A DNA stretch of 34,702 bases, taken from contig JSYX01000341.1 of the NCBI GenBank assembly GCA_000787465.1, positions 1 to 34,702 of the forward strand. Direction: 5' to 3'. A program made the position numbers and the translations under genes. This document shows, one piece after another, positions 18,180 to 30,300 of the stretch. Position 1 is the stretch's first letter. Each line of letters begins with the position of its first letter. Under the pieces are notes generated by a model. That model was not told where the DNA came from. It saw nothing but the letters and a program-made list of their open reading frames with translations, and made no database searches. The stretch comes from Thermomucor indicae-seudaticae. Taxonomy: Eukaryota; Mucoromycota; Mucoromycetes; Mucorales; Lichtheimiaceae.

Positions 18180-18326
18180 ATTAGAAAGGGGACAGCCGAT
18201 TGGACGACCGAATCCGCAGATGCTTAAATTCGAAGGCTTGCATTGGTCTTTGTGGCGGTATCCGGACCAATTGAGTCAAAAGATTTGCCGAAAGACCCTG
18301 TGACTGGGCTCCTGGTTTTTTCCGGC

Positions 18327-18334
18327 TATAAAAG
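18327..18334 (+). promoter_or_regulatory. TATA box of the CHCHD2/MIX17-type gene
   Basis: TATAAAAG lies 41-48 bp before ATG 18375 and is followed by a short A-rich leader, a strong match to a TATA-directed fungal promoter. Confidence 0.65.
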
Positions 18335-18374
18335 GGGGATTGCGTTACGAGAATCTTCGAAAACAAAAATAAGA

Positions 18375-18964
18375 ATGCCCCGCCAAGTAAGTTGTGCATG
18401 CAAGCGATTCAATGAACGACATGCGTTAACCATTGGTTCGTAATTGAACAGACTAGACGTTCTGCTCCTGCTCAACAAACGCGCCAGGCCCACACGATGC
18501 CTGTTCGTCAGGCCCCTGCACCGCAACAGCCTGCTCGTCCAGCTGCTCCAGCTCCTGCTCCTGCTCCCCAGCAGCAACACGCCATGACTTCTGCACCTGC
18601 TCCTACTACACCCGCCGTGGCTCAACCTCAACCTCAACAACCTGGTCTCTTTGCTCAAATGGCTTCGACCGCTGCCGGTGTTGCTGTCGGTTCGGCTGTG
18701 GGCCACACTGTTGCCAATGGCATCTCGAGTCTTTTCGGCGGTTCCAGCGACAAGCCGGTTGAACCCGCTCCCGCTCCTGCTGCTCAACCTACTCAGTATC
18801 AAGCTTACCAACCGCAACAACAATTCCAACCCGGTGCCGGTGCCTGCGAAGCTGATGCCAAGGCGTTCACAAAGTGCTTGGAGAACAACAACAATGACGT
18901 TTCCGCTTGCCAGTGGTACTTGGATGCTCTCAAGTCTTGCCAGCAGATGGCATCCCAGTACTAA
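18375..18964 (+). CDS. CHCHD2/CHCHD10/MIX17-type twin-CX9C mitochondrial protein (2 exons)
   Basis: Exons: 18375-18386 and 18452-18964, with a 65-nt intron after only four codons (MPRQ); 174 residues. Role of the family: mitochondrial intermembrane-space protein imported by Mia40, affecting respiratory complexes and cristae; animal CHCHD2 also enters the nucleus. Seen: a basic N-terminus (MPRQTRRSAPAQQTRQ), a long Pro/Ala/Gln-rich region, a Gly/Ala-rich hydrophobic segment (AAGVAVGSAVGHTVANG), and a CHCH domain with two CX9C motifs (CEADAKAFTKC and CQWYLDALKSC) separated by ten residues. The four-codon first exon is easily missed by gene finders. A TATA box and an X-box-like site lie upstream. 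Confidence 0.93.
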
Positions 18965-20704
18965 ACTAGCTACGAGTAATAATAATACCTGTTCCCTCCA
19001 CCTTCATTCAACTCTATAGACCATGTTCGACGCAACCTTTTCTCATGACGTAACTCAATGAAAGGATATAACCCTATCTTTTGTTTGAACGGTCATCGCA
19101 TGATGTGCTTTGCTTTTCGAAAAACATGTGCTTGTACAGAATTAACCAGTCAGTCCGGTCGTCTTGCGTGTCCAAGTGCCAACTCTATCTACGTTCTATA
19201 TTAAATTGTACGACATAAGGTCAATAGTGAGTGTTCGGTTTAGTCTGGACTGAAGCAGGCTTGAGAAAGAACAAATGTAGAACTGCACAAAGAGTATTCA
19301 TTGTTCTCGACAAAACGATATAAGAGCCAAACTTCACAACGGTCTTCTTCCTGTATCTTCGCACGAAGACCCAATGTAAGGAACTTTTGCTCCAACGTAA
19401 GACAGTTCCGTCCGTGACGGAAAGATGCGATCGTTGCATCAAGAATATCATACCAGCGGAGGGAGGACGAGATTGCATGTTTGCGATCGCCATCTCGACA
19501 GTGTGGTCTCGATTCATGTTGTCATTTCAGATGTGCAGAACAAATACTGTTGGACGAAATGTCCAGAAGCCTTATTCGAAAAGGCTATTTTTTATCAGAG
19601 TATCCAGCCGGAACGGCGAATTCTATTTCAACCAAAACACAGTGCCCATGTTGGGACAAGTATGCATACAGGTAATTCCAAATGATCTTGCCCTTTCAGT
19701 CCTTTACCTTTTGTCAATGCCAAATTTCCCCAGCCATGCCCAATGGGAGCAATTAATGCAAAGGTTTAGCACGAGGATCGTACGGCCTCGGTTGTGGAGT
19801 TTGCCGTTTAGTGTATTGTGTACACATTCATGTACCGGCCGCGAATTCCAGGTCAAGAACGGCCTCCTCCCGCGCATTCATCTTTTTCCACCATGTCCCC
19901 GACCCCGGGAACTGTATTGATTACAATGTACAGGGCAAAGCAAAGTTCTAAACCCACATCGTTCAAGTTGGACTGCCGCTTCTGTCTCGCACCGTCTTTG
20001 TCTTTCAGTGGAAGCAAAACGGCGGGCGGCCACGCTCCATACCACACTCCACCTTCGGCTGGGTCTTTCCCCGATCTGGATTCGCACTTTGGGCTTCCTC
20101 GCCTCCCACATCATTCCCCTTGGTCGTGCTTCCTACCTTGGACTCAAGAAGCCATAGATGGTTATACGCAACTCCTATACACAATCGGGGCCCTTTCCTT
20201 TGGAGAAAACGCTTTCATCAAATATTCAAATCCTGGACAAGTAATGTGGGCTTTAAAAAACAGTGTCCTTTTGTCTAAAACCACCGTTCTGCATTATTTG
20301 AAAATACCCTCAGTCCGTTTTATCTCGTGTGTCTTTTAATGCCTTGCTTAATGAGCCTGTTTTTAGCCTACTAATAGCCGACTGACTTTACGCTTTTACT
20401 AGGCGGTTAGCTGCGGCCGAGGCTGTTGGAATAGCATGCTCCCCAGGGACAAGGATCTCATCTTTCTGTCTTTGCCAGAGTTTAAGAGTAAACCGTTCAT
20501 TGTATTCCATTGAATGATCAGCATTCTTGTTGTTTTCGTGCCATACAAGAAGGGAGGTCAAGGAGCTGGAAACGAGTAGTTTTACGTGCATTTATTATTA
20601 GTACTAGTACGCGTTGCAGACGAAATAACAGCAAACATTGAACAACACCAAATACGAATAAAAAACAACAACAAACGGAAGAACGCATAAAACAAACAGA
20701 ACGA
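18965..20704. other. 1.7-kb convergent interval without a recognised gene
   Basis: It lies between the 3' ends of the MIX17-type gene and the bHLH gene. Several open frames overlap (19387-19920, 19425-19685 and 19818-20339 on plus; 19221-19517 and 19853-20047 on minus). The 19425-19685 frame is the most protein-like but matches nothing I know. A small intron-rich gene or decayed sequence cannot be excluded. Confidence 0.4.
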
Positions 20705-22426
20705 TCAAGATTTATCATTTGCTTCTTCTTCTTTAGGGACGTGATGCTCTTTTTCTTCTCCTTTTTCCTCCTGTTCCTGCTCCTGCTCTTTTTTGTCATC
20801 AGTCAAGTTATTACCTGGCTGCAAGCCAAGCCGGTCCCGTAAAGACTGAACTTCTTGTCGTAACTTCTCCAACTCCTTGTCTTTTTCGCGATTCTCGCCT
20901 TTTAACCGCACAATGTATTCGTACGAATGCTTTATCAGCACGACTTTACTCATCTGCTTCACTTCCTTTTCTTTCTGTTCCTTGAGCTCCTCGAGATTAT
21001 CCGTCTTGCCTTCTTCGCTCTCAATCAGCGCATCCGCAATCTCCTTTCGCAGAGAATCAAAACTCTGTTTCAATGTATCCCGTCGTTTCTGCTCCGCGGC
21101 CTTGTGCGCCGACCGCCGGTTGTCGATCCCGGACATGAAGCTCGAAGAGAAATCGATCCCCAGGCTCTTGGCCTTGCCCTCACGCATATTCTGATAGTTG
21201 CTTTTCGAGGCCAAGGCTGCCGCCGCCGCCTCTTCTTCGAGCGCAGACAGCTTCTTGCCGTTTGGTTGCAGGGATGGCGAGATCAGTGGCTTGAGCGCGC
21301 GCGGCGAGGCAGAAACAGGTGGGACATGAGGTCGAAGCGCGGCGGGTGATACGAGCGCCGCAATGGTCGGGTCCGTAGTAGGGTGTACAAGTGGGGACAT
21401 GTGGACAGTGGGGACCAGCCCCGGTGACGTGAATGCTGCTGCTGAGGATGAGGAAGTCCGTGCTACTTTTCGCCGTTTGGATGAAGACGTCGAGGCCGCT
21501 GGCTTCTTTGTTGATTTGACGTCCAGCATGGCTGCAGGGAGTGATCCCATGTTATCCACCGCTGCATAATTGGTCTGGGGAGCCGTCCCACCGCCTCCTC
21601 CCAACTTCATCAGTAACGACGGAGTCGCAGGCGCAATGAACCCGGATGATTGCCGTGGCTGCAACGACTTTTCATGTGAGCTCGTCATGACTGGATGCGG
21701 TACGGTGGCGTGAAATTGCGGGCTGGATAGGGACTGTCCATGCAGATGTCTCAGTTGCTGCTGTTGACGCTCAATCATGGCCAACTTTTGCTGTAATATC
21801 GATTCAGGCGACTGTTCTCCAAAGTCCATCAGACCGGTCCCGGAATACTGATGCTGTACTGCATGCAAAGCTGGCGATGTTAAGGGTGAAAAGGTCGTTG
21901 TCTCTGCCGTAGCATTGTTTCTATTACGATCAAAACTTGGTCCGATGGCAGGAGATTCAAGAGGGCTGAAAAACTCCTGGAGAGACACAGATCAGTCACA
22001 CACACAAAATACATGGTCTTCTTCTTCTTCTTCTACCTCATCCTCTGTTACTCCTTTCAACTCCCCCATCATATGAATTCGGGACGATATCTGCAGGGGC
22101 GACATGGCATGGTCTGGATTGCTTCCTGTCAGGGCACTGCTGCTGCTTGTAAAGTTGTTGCTTCCTCTCACATCCGGCGTCAGCTGAGGCTGTTGTTCGC
22201 TGTAAGAACCATCAAGTTGGGTCGTTGAAGACGGCGGATGAGAGTTCGTGTGCAACCCGCCCACAGTTTGATCCAAGTTGTAATCTGCAGACGCATCCGC
22301 AAACGAAAAGAAGTCCACAGAACTGTCGAGCCCACTCTGCTGCTCAGAATGACCTAGCTGCCCGCTAACTGAATAGTCTTCCTTGAAATTGGTCTGACTC
22401 TCAAAGTCGAAGGATCCAAAATCCAT
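20705..22426 (-). CDS. bHLH-leucine zipper transcription factor (2 exons)
   Basis: Exons: 22426-22037 and 21976-20705, with a 60-nt intron; 553 residues. Start is ATG 22426; the open frame above it has only a TTG. Seen: Gln/Ser/Pro-rich N-terminal regions, short repeated FFSPLESPAI and TFSPLTSPAL motifs typical of fungal regulators, a basic Ser-rich SKRRKVARTSSSS tract (likely NLS), then the basic region NRRSAHKAAEQKRRDTLKQS with the H421-E425-R429 pattern of E-box (CACGTG) binders. Helix 1 is followed by an unusually long charged loop of about 25 residues, helix 2 SKVVLIKHSYEYIVRL, a leucine-zipper-like coiled coil and a Glu/Lys-rich C-terminus. Expected role: dimeric nuclear regulator; the target is unknown. 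Confidence 0.94.
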
Positions 22427-22585
22427 GAGTCGCCCGGATGTTGTCTTTTGGTAAAAAGGACGCAAACTCAAAAGTTTCCCAAAAGGGCTTAAGACTGTTC
22501 AAAGTCCGCTGGATGAGAAAGTGAAAAGGCGATTCACATTGTTATTGCAAGCAGACAAGAAAAGACTGATAATAGCTTTCTCTCT

Positions 22586-24158
22586 CTACATGATGACGCA
22601 GTCGTCGTCCTTTTTATTACTGCTCTTGTTTTGCTCGGCAGGTTTGCCGCCTTGTAATCGCTGAATGGCGCGTTTGTCGCCATGTTCTGCTGCTTTCCGG
22701 TACCAATTCATGGCCTCTTCTGGGTTCTTGGCCGTGCCGATACCGACTTCAGTAAAGTAGCCTACTGCATATTCTGCCTTGGGCAATCCCTTCTCGGCGG
22801 CTCTCCGTGCCCAGACGTACGCTTCTTGATCTGACTGCGGCAGGATACCCGGTGATCCTACCAGGTACCATGCCGTCAATGCAAAACATGCTTCTCGATG
22901 CCCTTGCTGAGCTGCAATCGTATAATAATGGATCGACAGCGCTGGATCTTGCTGGCAATTCAGTTTTCCGTATTCGTAGCATTCACCGAGACGGAAGGCT
23001 GAAGGCGCATAGCCCAGCTCGGCGGCTTGTGCATAGAGCGAGACGGCGTAGGCCAAGTCGACAAAGACCACGTTATCGATTCCCTTTTCGTGAAGCAGCG
23101 CCAACTCGTGGATCGCATGTGGGTACTCAGGTGTTGCCGCCTCTGCAGCCCGTTTGAGCCACTTTACTCCATCACGCGCGTTTTTTGAGATGTTCAATTC
23201 GCCATTGATTTCCGCCACACCTAACCGATACATCGCTCCCGGGTGACTTAGTGCCGCTGCCTTTCTATTGTCATAAGCAAAAGGTGGGGGTTGGCAGGTC
23301 CATCTATAACACAGCTACACAATCATAAACACTACCTGTAAAACTGCACAGCCTTGGCACTATCTCGACGTGTTCCAAGACCGTCTTCATAGCATTTAGC
23401 AGCTCTAGAGAAATTTATCAGAGGGAGGAGAGGACAACGCAGTGAAACCTATTTTATCCACCCAACCTGTAAGCTGCATCCGGATGATGATGTTTTGTTG
23501 CCTGGACAAAGTACGGAAACGCCTTGTCGAATTCATTCTTGCCTTTTCGACTCAAGAGGCCCGACGCATACAGATTGCCAAGATAATACTGGGATTCCGC
23601 GTGGCCACGTGAAGCTAATTGTTTCAGCAGCTTTTCCGCCTCGCCCAAGTACTCCCACCGGGTGTCCTCCTCGGCCACCAGTGACTTGGCGGCCTCGACC
23701 ATAAAGATGGCAAAATCACATTGGATGTCCGGGTTGTTGGTCTTTTTCGCATTTTCCCGATACATATTGATCGTCTGTGCATACGAGAGCAGAGACGCGT
23801 TGCTGCCTGGCTTAAGGTGTGAATGGTCCAGGAGCTGGTCACTGTTCATGCTCGAGACCTCGAGAACAGACGAACTCGACCGAGTGCTGCCGGCAAGCGT
23901 CTGTGAGGGTGTCGGTGACCGCGGACTATTACTACTGCTATGACGAGGCGCAGGAATAGACAGTGACGACTCGTTGTTGGCAGCAGCATAATTACTAGTA
24001 GGTGGATCCACCAGATGCTTCGGTGGAGGTGGAGGAATATTCTTATTGGCGTATTGGCTGTGCGGCGGAGGTTGAGGAGAAGGTGAGCGCATATAATGGT
24101 CTGGTGGTTGTTTTTCTGGCTGAACAGCTTGCGACATGTCCGATATTGAATGCATCAT
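22586..24158 (-). CDS. SKT5/CHS4-type chitin synthase regulator, Sel1 repeats, CaaX tail (3 exons)
   Basis: Exons: 24158-23467, 23404-23336, 23264-22586; 479 residues; introns of 62 and 71 nt. Role of the family: prenylated activator and localiser of chitin synthase III at bud necks and septa. Seen: a disordered Pro/Ser-rich N-terminal 110 residues, then about seven Sel1-like repeats (AESQYYLGNLYASGL, DAAYRAAKCYEDGLGT, GAMYRLGVAEINGEL, APSAFRLGECYEYGKL, AEYAVGYFTEVGIGT) through about residue 455. The protein ends in CVIM, a farnesylation CaaX box identical to that of yeast Chs4. All repeats are in frame across both introns. The first exon runs from ATG 24158, immediately followed by a second ATG. 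Mucoromycota have large chitin synthase families and several SKT5 paralogues, so orthology within the family is not settled. Confidence 0.93.
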
Positions 24159-25698
24159 GATGAACGATTAAGATGCAAGAAGAATGTGGAGAGTGAAAAA
24201 GAGAGAATGCTCTGAGAACCCGGGAACGTACTATTCTCTCACTCTGTTTAAAAAAAAAGGTATGAACAAGACCAAAAATAGCTCAAAAGGACCCAACTAT
24301 ATCTATATACACACACACACACACTCACACACACACACTCTCTCTCTCTCTCCCTTTTGCCCCACTCCTGAGGTTCTTGTCCCCCTCCCTGTTGCTCTTT
24401 ATACGAGTACATGTTAATGATAGATTGACGAGACTCTGCCTTGTTCTTCTATCAGCATATCCAGGGATAAAAGGCATCATCCCCTGAGTACTTTTATATC
24501 GAAATAGAACATGTTGTTATGGGGCCATGGAAATTTCTTTTTCCTCAGATTGATTGCATGCATGCGAAAGAAAACGTAAGCATGGTAACAGAAATTTTGG
24601 GTCGTGCGGACCATTCTCACTTTTCTCAGCACTGCCACATTTATCAGATTGCAACGTGTCGCACCAAGCTTCGTCTGTCTGAACGGAGATCGTGCTGCGA
24701 TCAGGACTTCATCTATGCGCAATAATCAACAATTGTCGTGATGTCCTGGTAATCTATTGTCACGCTAAATATCCATCCATTGATTATTAAACATTATGGG
24801 ATGCGGAGCATTTTGACTTGCGCGCTTTCACAAGGTACTGAAAATAGGTTCGGTTCCGGACAATGTCTCAAGGCAGTGGACACAGTCAGAGCTGCATATT
24901 GTCTGTAGCGATAAAAGGCATGGATGCTCTATCTGCCCATTTCTGGTTTGTAGCCATTGAACTTGCGTCTCCTGGCTCGTACCTGCTCAAAATACGATTG
25001 GCAATATTCATTCAGATTTGGAAGATGGCACTCTGGTGCTGGGTGCAGCCAATTCATAATGACCATCATTTTCTTTAGTAGCGAGTCACCGCGCAATATC
25101 TTGACGACAGTTGGTCCGCTATGCTATTGAGCTGCGTATACAGATAGATGATCGCTAGCCTCTCGCAGAAGAATGCAACATCTATTTCTTTACACGCTGT
25201 GTATATCCAGCTGCAGTTACTGTCCATGCGCGATCAAAAACGCGTTGTATTAGAAATCGGCGAATCAATAACGCTGATCTATACTATACTGATCGTCTGT
25301 CCGATGAAAGAACCGGGCGTATGCAAGCAAACATTCAGTCAGCCGCAAACAAATTCTGCTGCAAAATCCGAGGAAATTTTTTCGGCCGTAAAGCCCTTCG
25401 GCGCTGCCCGATTTGAAATCTGCATGCGGGGAATCACGACAATCGCGTGTAATAATTGACTGATTTATCAGTCATATATGGATTGAGAAGGAGGACCATC
25501 AGTTCGCTGTGCTGCATCATGCGGTGTAACTTTTGAAACCTTGATCTGGAACGAGAATGAAGAAAAAAGACGTAATCGTTTCTTGCCATTTGGGGGCGAT
25601 TGCGTGTCAGACTTTTCCAAATCATCCATTTTATTCTTCGATCTTCCCTTTCCCTTCTTCCCACTCTTTCTTTTTCTTTCTTTTTCTTTTTTGCGCTG
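24159..25698. other. Divergent intergenic region (SKT5 / GATA-like gene)
   Basis: 1.5 kb without a recognised gene. It holds a (CA)n(CT)n microsatellite at 24309-24352 in the SKT5 promoter side and a long T-rich pyrimidine tract just before the GATA-like ATG. Open frames at 24519-24725 and 25148-25459 show no motif. Confidence 0.5.
24309..24352. repeat. (CA)n-(CT)n compound microsatellite
   Basis: An uninterrupted dinucleotide tract changes from CA to CT, about 150-195 bp upstream of the SKT5 start codon. Such tracts can exclude nucleosomes. Confidence 0.92.
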
Positions 25699-26779
25699 AT
25701 GATGAATCTTGGGGCGACGTATGAAGTGTATGAAGGAAACAAGGTGATGACTGGTCCGTTTGATCCGGTACGATCGGCGGCCATGATTCCACGTCCGAGT
25801 GCGTTTCAGAGGATACCATCATCATCCATCACGTCGCCTCCCGGTTTAATACACCACCACGACAGCGAAGAAGACGATGAAGATTCGCTTCCATCCTTGT
25901 CACCGTCGTCATCTTCCTTTTACGTCCTGAAACATGTTCGTCATGAACAGCCCCTGTTCGCGGTGGGTGGTCAGCAGACAAACTCCGGCTTGCAGCCTGC
26001 ACAACCTTCTTTGTCGTCAAAACAGGTTGATGACGGTGATGTTGTCTTCCAACTTGACGTTACAGCTCGCGCCTTCAAACCCACGATCCTTACCTTGTCC
26101 AACACCAATGCTGCACCTCGCCACCGTCATCGCCCACGTCTGTATCACCCAAAAATGCGTCCAATCACTCGAATCTCCTTGCCAAGAAGAGGCACCGTAC
26201 CACCAATAACCAAACCATTGGTACCATCACCACCATCGCCACTTCTGCCACCACCCTCTTCTTTCCTTAGTCATCATCGTTCCAGCACAACAAGCGTGAC
26301 GGCTGCTCGTCCCACATCAACGCGTTCCAAAGGCCCGTGTCAAGCATGTCAAGAGTCCTCTGACGGATGTATGCGGAAAGCCTTCAACTGGCCATTCCCA
26401 TCCAACGCCGTGTTCCATGACAAGGGTCGACCGTATGTCTATCTATGCAACAAATGTGGCCTAAGGTAAACAAGACCATATGAATTTTTTTGTACATGTG
26501 CTAAATATACACAAAATCAATAGGTACAACAAGAGCGGCGGCTGTGTATGTCGCCACTGTCGTTGGGTATTCTGCAAAGAAGAGAAACGCAAAGCGATGC
26601 TTCATATAGCGTATATGCGCCGACTGCGACCGGACGGGCGCGTAGATCCAAATGAAGACATTGCAGACTTTGTGTGTTCACCGAAATACTGGGCCTGTGG
26701 ACGGCCTTGGAAAGTAGGATGGGTCCTACGAGACGAAGTTGATGATGATGCTGTATATCCATCTCGTATCACTTGCTGA
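25699..26779 (+). CDS. GATA-like zinc-finger protein with enlarged loop (2 exons)
   Basis: Exons: 25699-26465 and 26524-26779, with a 58-nt intron; 340 residues. Seen: a disordered Ser/Pro/His-rich N-terminal two thirds, then a Cys cluster: C214-x2-C217, C224, C250-x2-C253, C263, C265, C268, C273. The segment CNKCGLRYNK closely copies the second Cys pair and following helix of GATA fingers (CNxCGLxYxK), but the spacing between Cys pairs is 32 residues instead of 17-20. A second Cys group (GGCVCRHCRWVFCKEEKRK) follows at once. A conserved-looking tail (DFVCSPKYWACGRPWKVGWV) closes the protein. Probably a DNA-binding regulator of an early-diverging fungal family. The intron splits the GATA-like motif at the R codon. 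Confidence 0.78.
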
Positions 26780-27374
26780 TTTCTGTATACTTGTACATAT
26801 ATGCGCCCCCCTCTCCCTCTTTTTGAATGAATTCTGTCCACTCTTTGTACTATGGAAACATTCATCTCAAACATGCCAGTGTCTCGTGTGCTTCGGAGCT
26901 CCCCAATGATAATAAGTGACACTCTCCCAGATGCCAAGGCTGCGCGACGCGTGATCAGCCGCGGGGCTGTGCGCAGATCGTAACTTTTTCCCGGCTCAGC
27001 GGCCGGTTTGTCCCCGCAATGCATGATTAGCTGTGACTCTTGACACCAAACTTTGCTGGGAAAGGCAACACATCACAGGTTGCTTGTTTGACTGTACAAC
27101 CAAGCTGTCTTGTCGCTGACAATACAATCGAAGCAGCAGGTCATGAAAGCTGGAATTGACTATATTCAACCCGGTGCAGCTATAAATAAAGGGGGGGGGG
27201 ATAAAAAACAACAAGAGGAGTAGGCGTAAGAAAAGAAGAAGAACTGGGGTCTGGATAGCTTAATAATGGTATGCTTAAAAAGTGGAGCAAGGATAGAGCA
27301 TATAAATATCAAATAAGTACGACTACGTAAACAAGAAAAAAAAGGAGGAAGGGTATATCGAATAGGTCCTTTTT
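26780..27374. other. Convergent 3' intergenic region with a G10 run
   Basis: Separates the stops of the GATA-like and TBC genes. It contains TATAAATAAAG followed by ten G residues (27191-27200). The minus-strand frames here are not recognised. Confidence 0.5.
27191..27200. repeat. G10 homopolymer
   Basis: Ten consecutive G, flanked by A-rich sequence. It is a slippage-prone site and could be an assembly-uncertain length. Confidence 0.9.
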
Positions 27375-30300
27375 TTAGATGGCTTGAGGTTCTTCAGTAA
27401 CCAAGTCTTCATTCGATTGTTTGTTTTGTCCAGTTGAGAACGTGTTCCATATGCGAGAATACATGCTGGACCGTTTTGACGACGTATTGGATGCCAAACT
27501 GTCAGTGGATTGTCTAGGCTCATAAAAGCTGGATGGCGACGCTGGCAAGCTCATGCGGCCAACCATCATCGAAAGCGACGCGGCCGAGCTACGCTTGGCA
27601 GCCACGGCGGATCGACGTCGGTGCGGTGGTGGGTGCTGCAGAGACACACGCGGCAAAGGCGACGCTGCTGCTTCGTATTCCGCGAGCTTGTACTTGGATT
27701 CCGCCAGCAGCTTCTCTAATTCTCTGCATCGCAGCTCGCTCTCGATATACTTTTTCTGGTACTCGTCATTCACAACAAGCTGTTTACCGTTCGGCAGGCA
27801 TTGCAGTGTATGACGTCGATTCACTTCCTGCTTGTTCTTCTTTTCGCCAAACAGCGTCTGGTGCGCCGCAAGCACCTCCTCCGTAAACGACCCACGCGGC
27901 ATCAGATACTCGCGTTTCTCATCCTCAAGTTCCTTCACGCGCTGCTCGAGACGCTCCACATCCTTGGCCAGTTCCAGTTTTTCAAGCTGCAGTTCGGACG
28001 ACGTCTTCTTGGCAGCCATCATCTTCTCTTCCTTGTCGCGGTTGTCCTGTTCCAGCTCATCGCGCTCTTCAAGCAACTGCTCCTTTTCCGCTTGCAACGT
28101 CTCCACTTCGTTCTGCAACTCGACCGTCTTGGCGATCAGCTCTTCCTGGCTCGCTTGGCTAGTCCGCAGTTGCTGCTCCAGCTGCTCGTACTTTTGCGCA
28201 AGCTCGTCGTACTTTTGCGCCAGTTCAAAGTTGGCCAGCTTGTATCGGTCTAGTTCGGCTGCCATCACGCTGTCCTCTTCCTCCTTTATCGTCGTTGTGG
28301 GTGCTTCCTCCTCGTCCGTGGATGATTCCACCACAACCACCTTAGACAACGCCTGCTGCTGCTGCTGTTGTCCTTCAGAGCTCAAGGCGCCGGCAATCAG
28401 TGCGCCAAAGTCTCCACTCATACGCAACGAATCGACAAACGAACGGAACTCGGGATCGCGTTCCAGCTCCTGCAACCGACTGACTTCCTTGCTGTTATCG
28501 ACTGGCGATACAGGGCTCATCTGCGTCGCCGCTGCCAATTTGTTCTTGAACTTTTTGACCCGTTTTTCCAAGACCGCGATACGCTTCTCAAGTTTCTGCT
28601 TTTCCGTTTCGTGGTCCATTTCCCGCATTTTGAGGTTCATCATTTCCTCGGACAACTGCGAGTGTTCCTTTTGCAACTGCGATAGCGCCACGACCAGATC
28701 CTCGATCTGCTGATGAAGCATCTGCACGCTTCGGTCTTGTCGCGGAACAGTCGGGCTGCTGGGCGGCGACGTGGTCGACGAATCGCGACGCTGCCGCGAG
28801 AACCAGGACTCGCGCTTGGATGACCTCTTGCTCGTGCTGCTGTTGCTGCTACCTCCGAATCGGATAGCAAGCAGCTGCTGCGCACGGCTCTTTTCTTGCT
28901 CGAGCTCCTTGTTGTGCGACTGCGCAATGCTATCCATCTTGCTCTTCGTGATCACTGAGCTGAGATCCATCGCCTCCGCGATCACGGCCTCGGGGTCTGA
29001 ATCGAATGCATCCTCATACAGTTTGCGCGACGAGAGATAGAGCATCAGCTTCTCGAATTCGTCGATCCCCAGCAGCGTCTCTTCGTTCTTGCGCATCACT
29101 GCAATCGCAACCCGCGTGATCGTCTCGACCGCGCCCTCTGCAAACACCAAGTCGTAGATCCGAAGCACAAGCGAAACCGGGAACGTGTACGCAAACAGCG
29201 TCAGGAACCATTGCGAGGCGTACATCGCTGGGTGGATCGAGTGCTCCGCAAGGTGAGCATCCAGTTTGGGACACAGCTGCGATAGCAGGACTGAAAATTG
29301 GTGCAGACGAAGGTGAAGTCCTTCCATATTAAGCGTGAACATGGTGCGCATGTCATATGTTTCCATCAACCTATAACAAAATTTAGAACTTCGTCTGCGG
29401 CCACGTGGCTATAGACTCACCTGACAAAGACACAGAATGCTTCTTTTTCAGGCATCTGTCAAATAACGATTAACATCCATGGTAAACGAACGATAGAGAG
29501 ACTATCTTTTCTTTACCGTCATGAGCAGAGGACCGACAAGAAAAGCAAGGCCTTGGCAATACCCGACATGAGCATCATAAACACTATACGCACGGAGCAA
29601 CCGACCCATCGCCTGCTGTCCTTCACCACCGTCCGTCTTGAACATTTCCACGTGCGGGTACGTTCGCGCCAAATCGCGACGAATCACTCGGTCGTACGGC
29701 GACGTCTCGATCCCTTCCTGGACCAGCTTATCATAGATCGATTCGAGGTTCGTCGCGGGCGAGAAGCACATAGCCCGCCAGACGATACCTCGCACAGGAG
29801 CAGGGATGCCACCGTGGCGGAGTTTAGCTGCAAGCAGATGCGGCAGTTGAGAAGCCGCTCTGCCAAAATCATGAACCACGCATTCCCAAAAGTCCCACTC
29901 CATAGCGTCGTCTTCCTTTTGAAGCTGGCTGCGTAATGCTCGGAACTCATCCTCAAGCCGACTCATCTCGATGCACACCGATTTGGGATCCGTGTGGAGC
30001 AATGCATTCTGTCGTTCGAGTCGTGCCAAAATGTAATCTTCGGAGGCCTAAAAACATGATCAGTTTGACAAAGAAAGAAAGAGAGAGAGAGAGAGAGACG
30101 GGAAAATTTTTTTCACTCTAGTACCTGAGGTGACAGATCGGCATTCTCCTTTTCAAAGCGCTCAAAGGCGCTCATGGGTGTGGCTGGATCGTCGCTGGTA
30201 TCGGCAAGCGTACGACGAGCTATCTCGGCATAGAGCTTCAGTTTCTCGGGAGAATCAGGCACACGTCGACGTTCAGCGAGGGTCGTCGTCGATTTCGATT

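Larger units (their letters stand above)
17162..18374. other. Divergent intergenic region (IF1-like / CHCHD2-MIX17)
   Basis: 1.2 kb with no recognised gene. It contains a TATAAAAGG at about 17443, an X-box-like palindrome at 18167-18179 and the TATA box of the MIX17-type gene. Open frames at 17726-17986 and 17938-18303 have no recognisable motif. Confidence 0.45.

Noticed and set aside
20877..21349. Plus-strand frames opposite the bHLH domain
   Set aside because: They are shadows of the bHLH and coiled-coil coding exon.
27801..28713. Leu- and Ser-rich plus-strand frames over the TBC coiled coil
   Set aside because: Their composition (Leu/Phe/Ser runs) is the expected antisense of Gln/Lys/Glu-rich coiled-coil codons.
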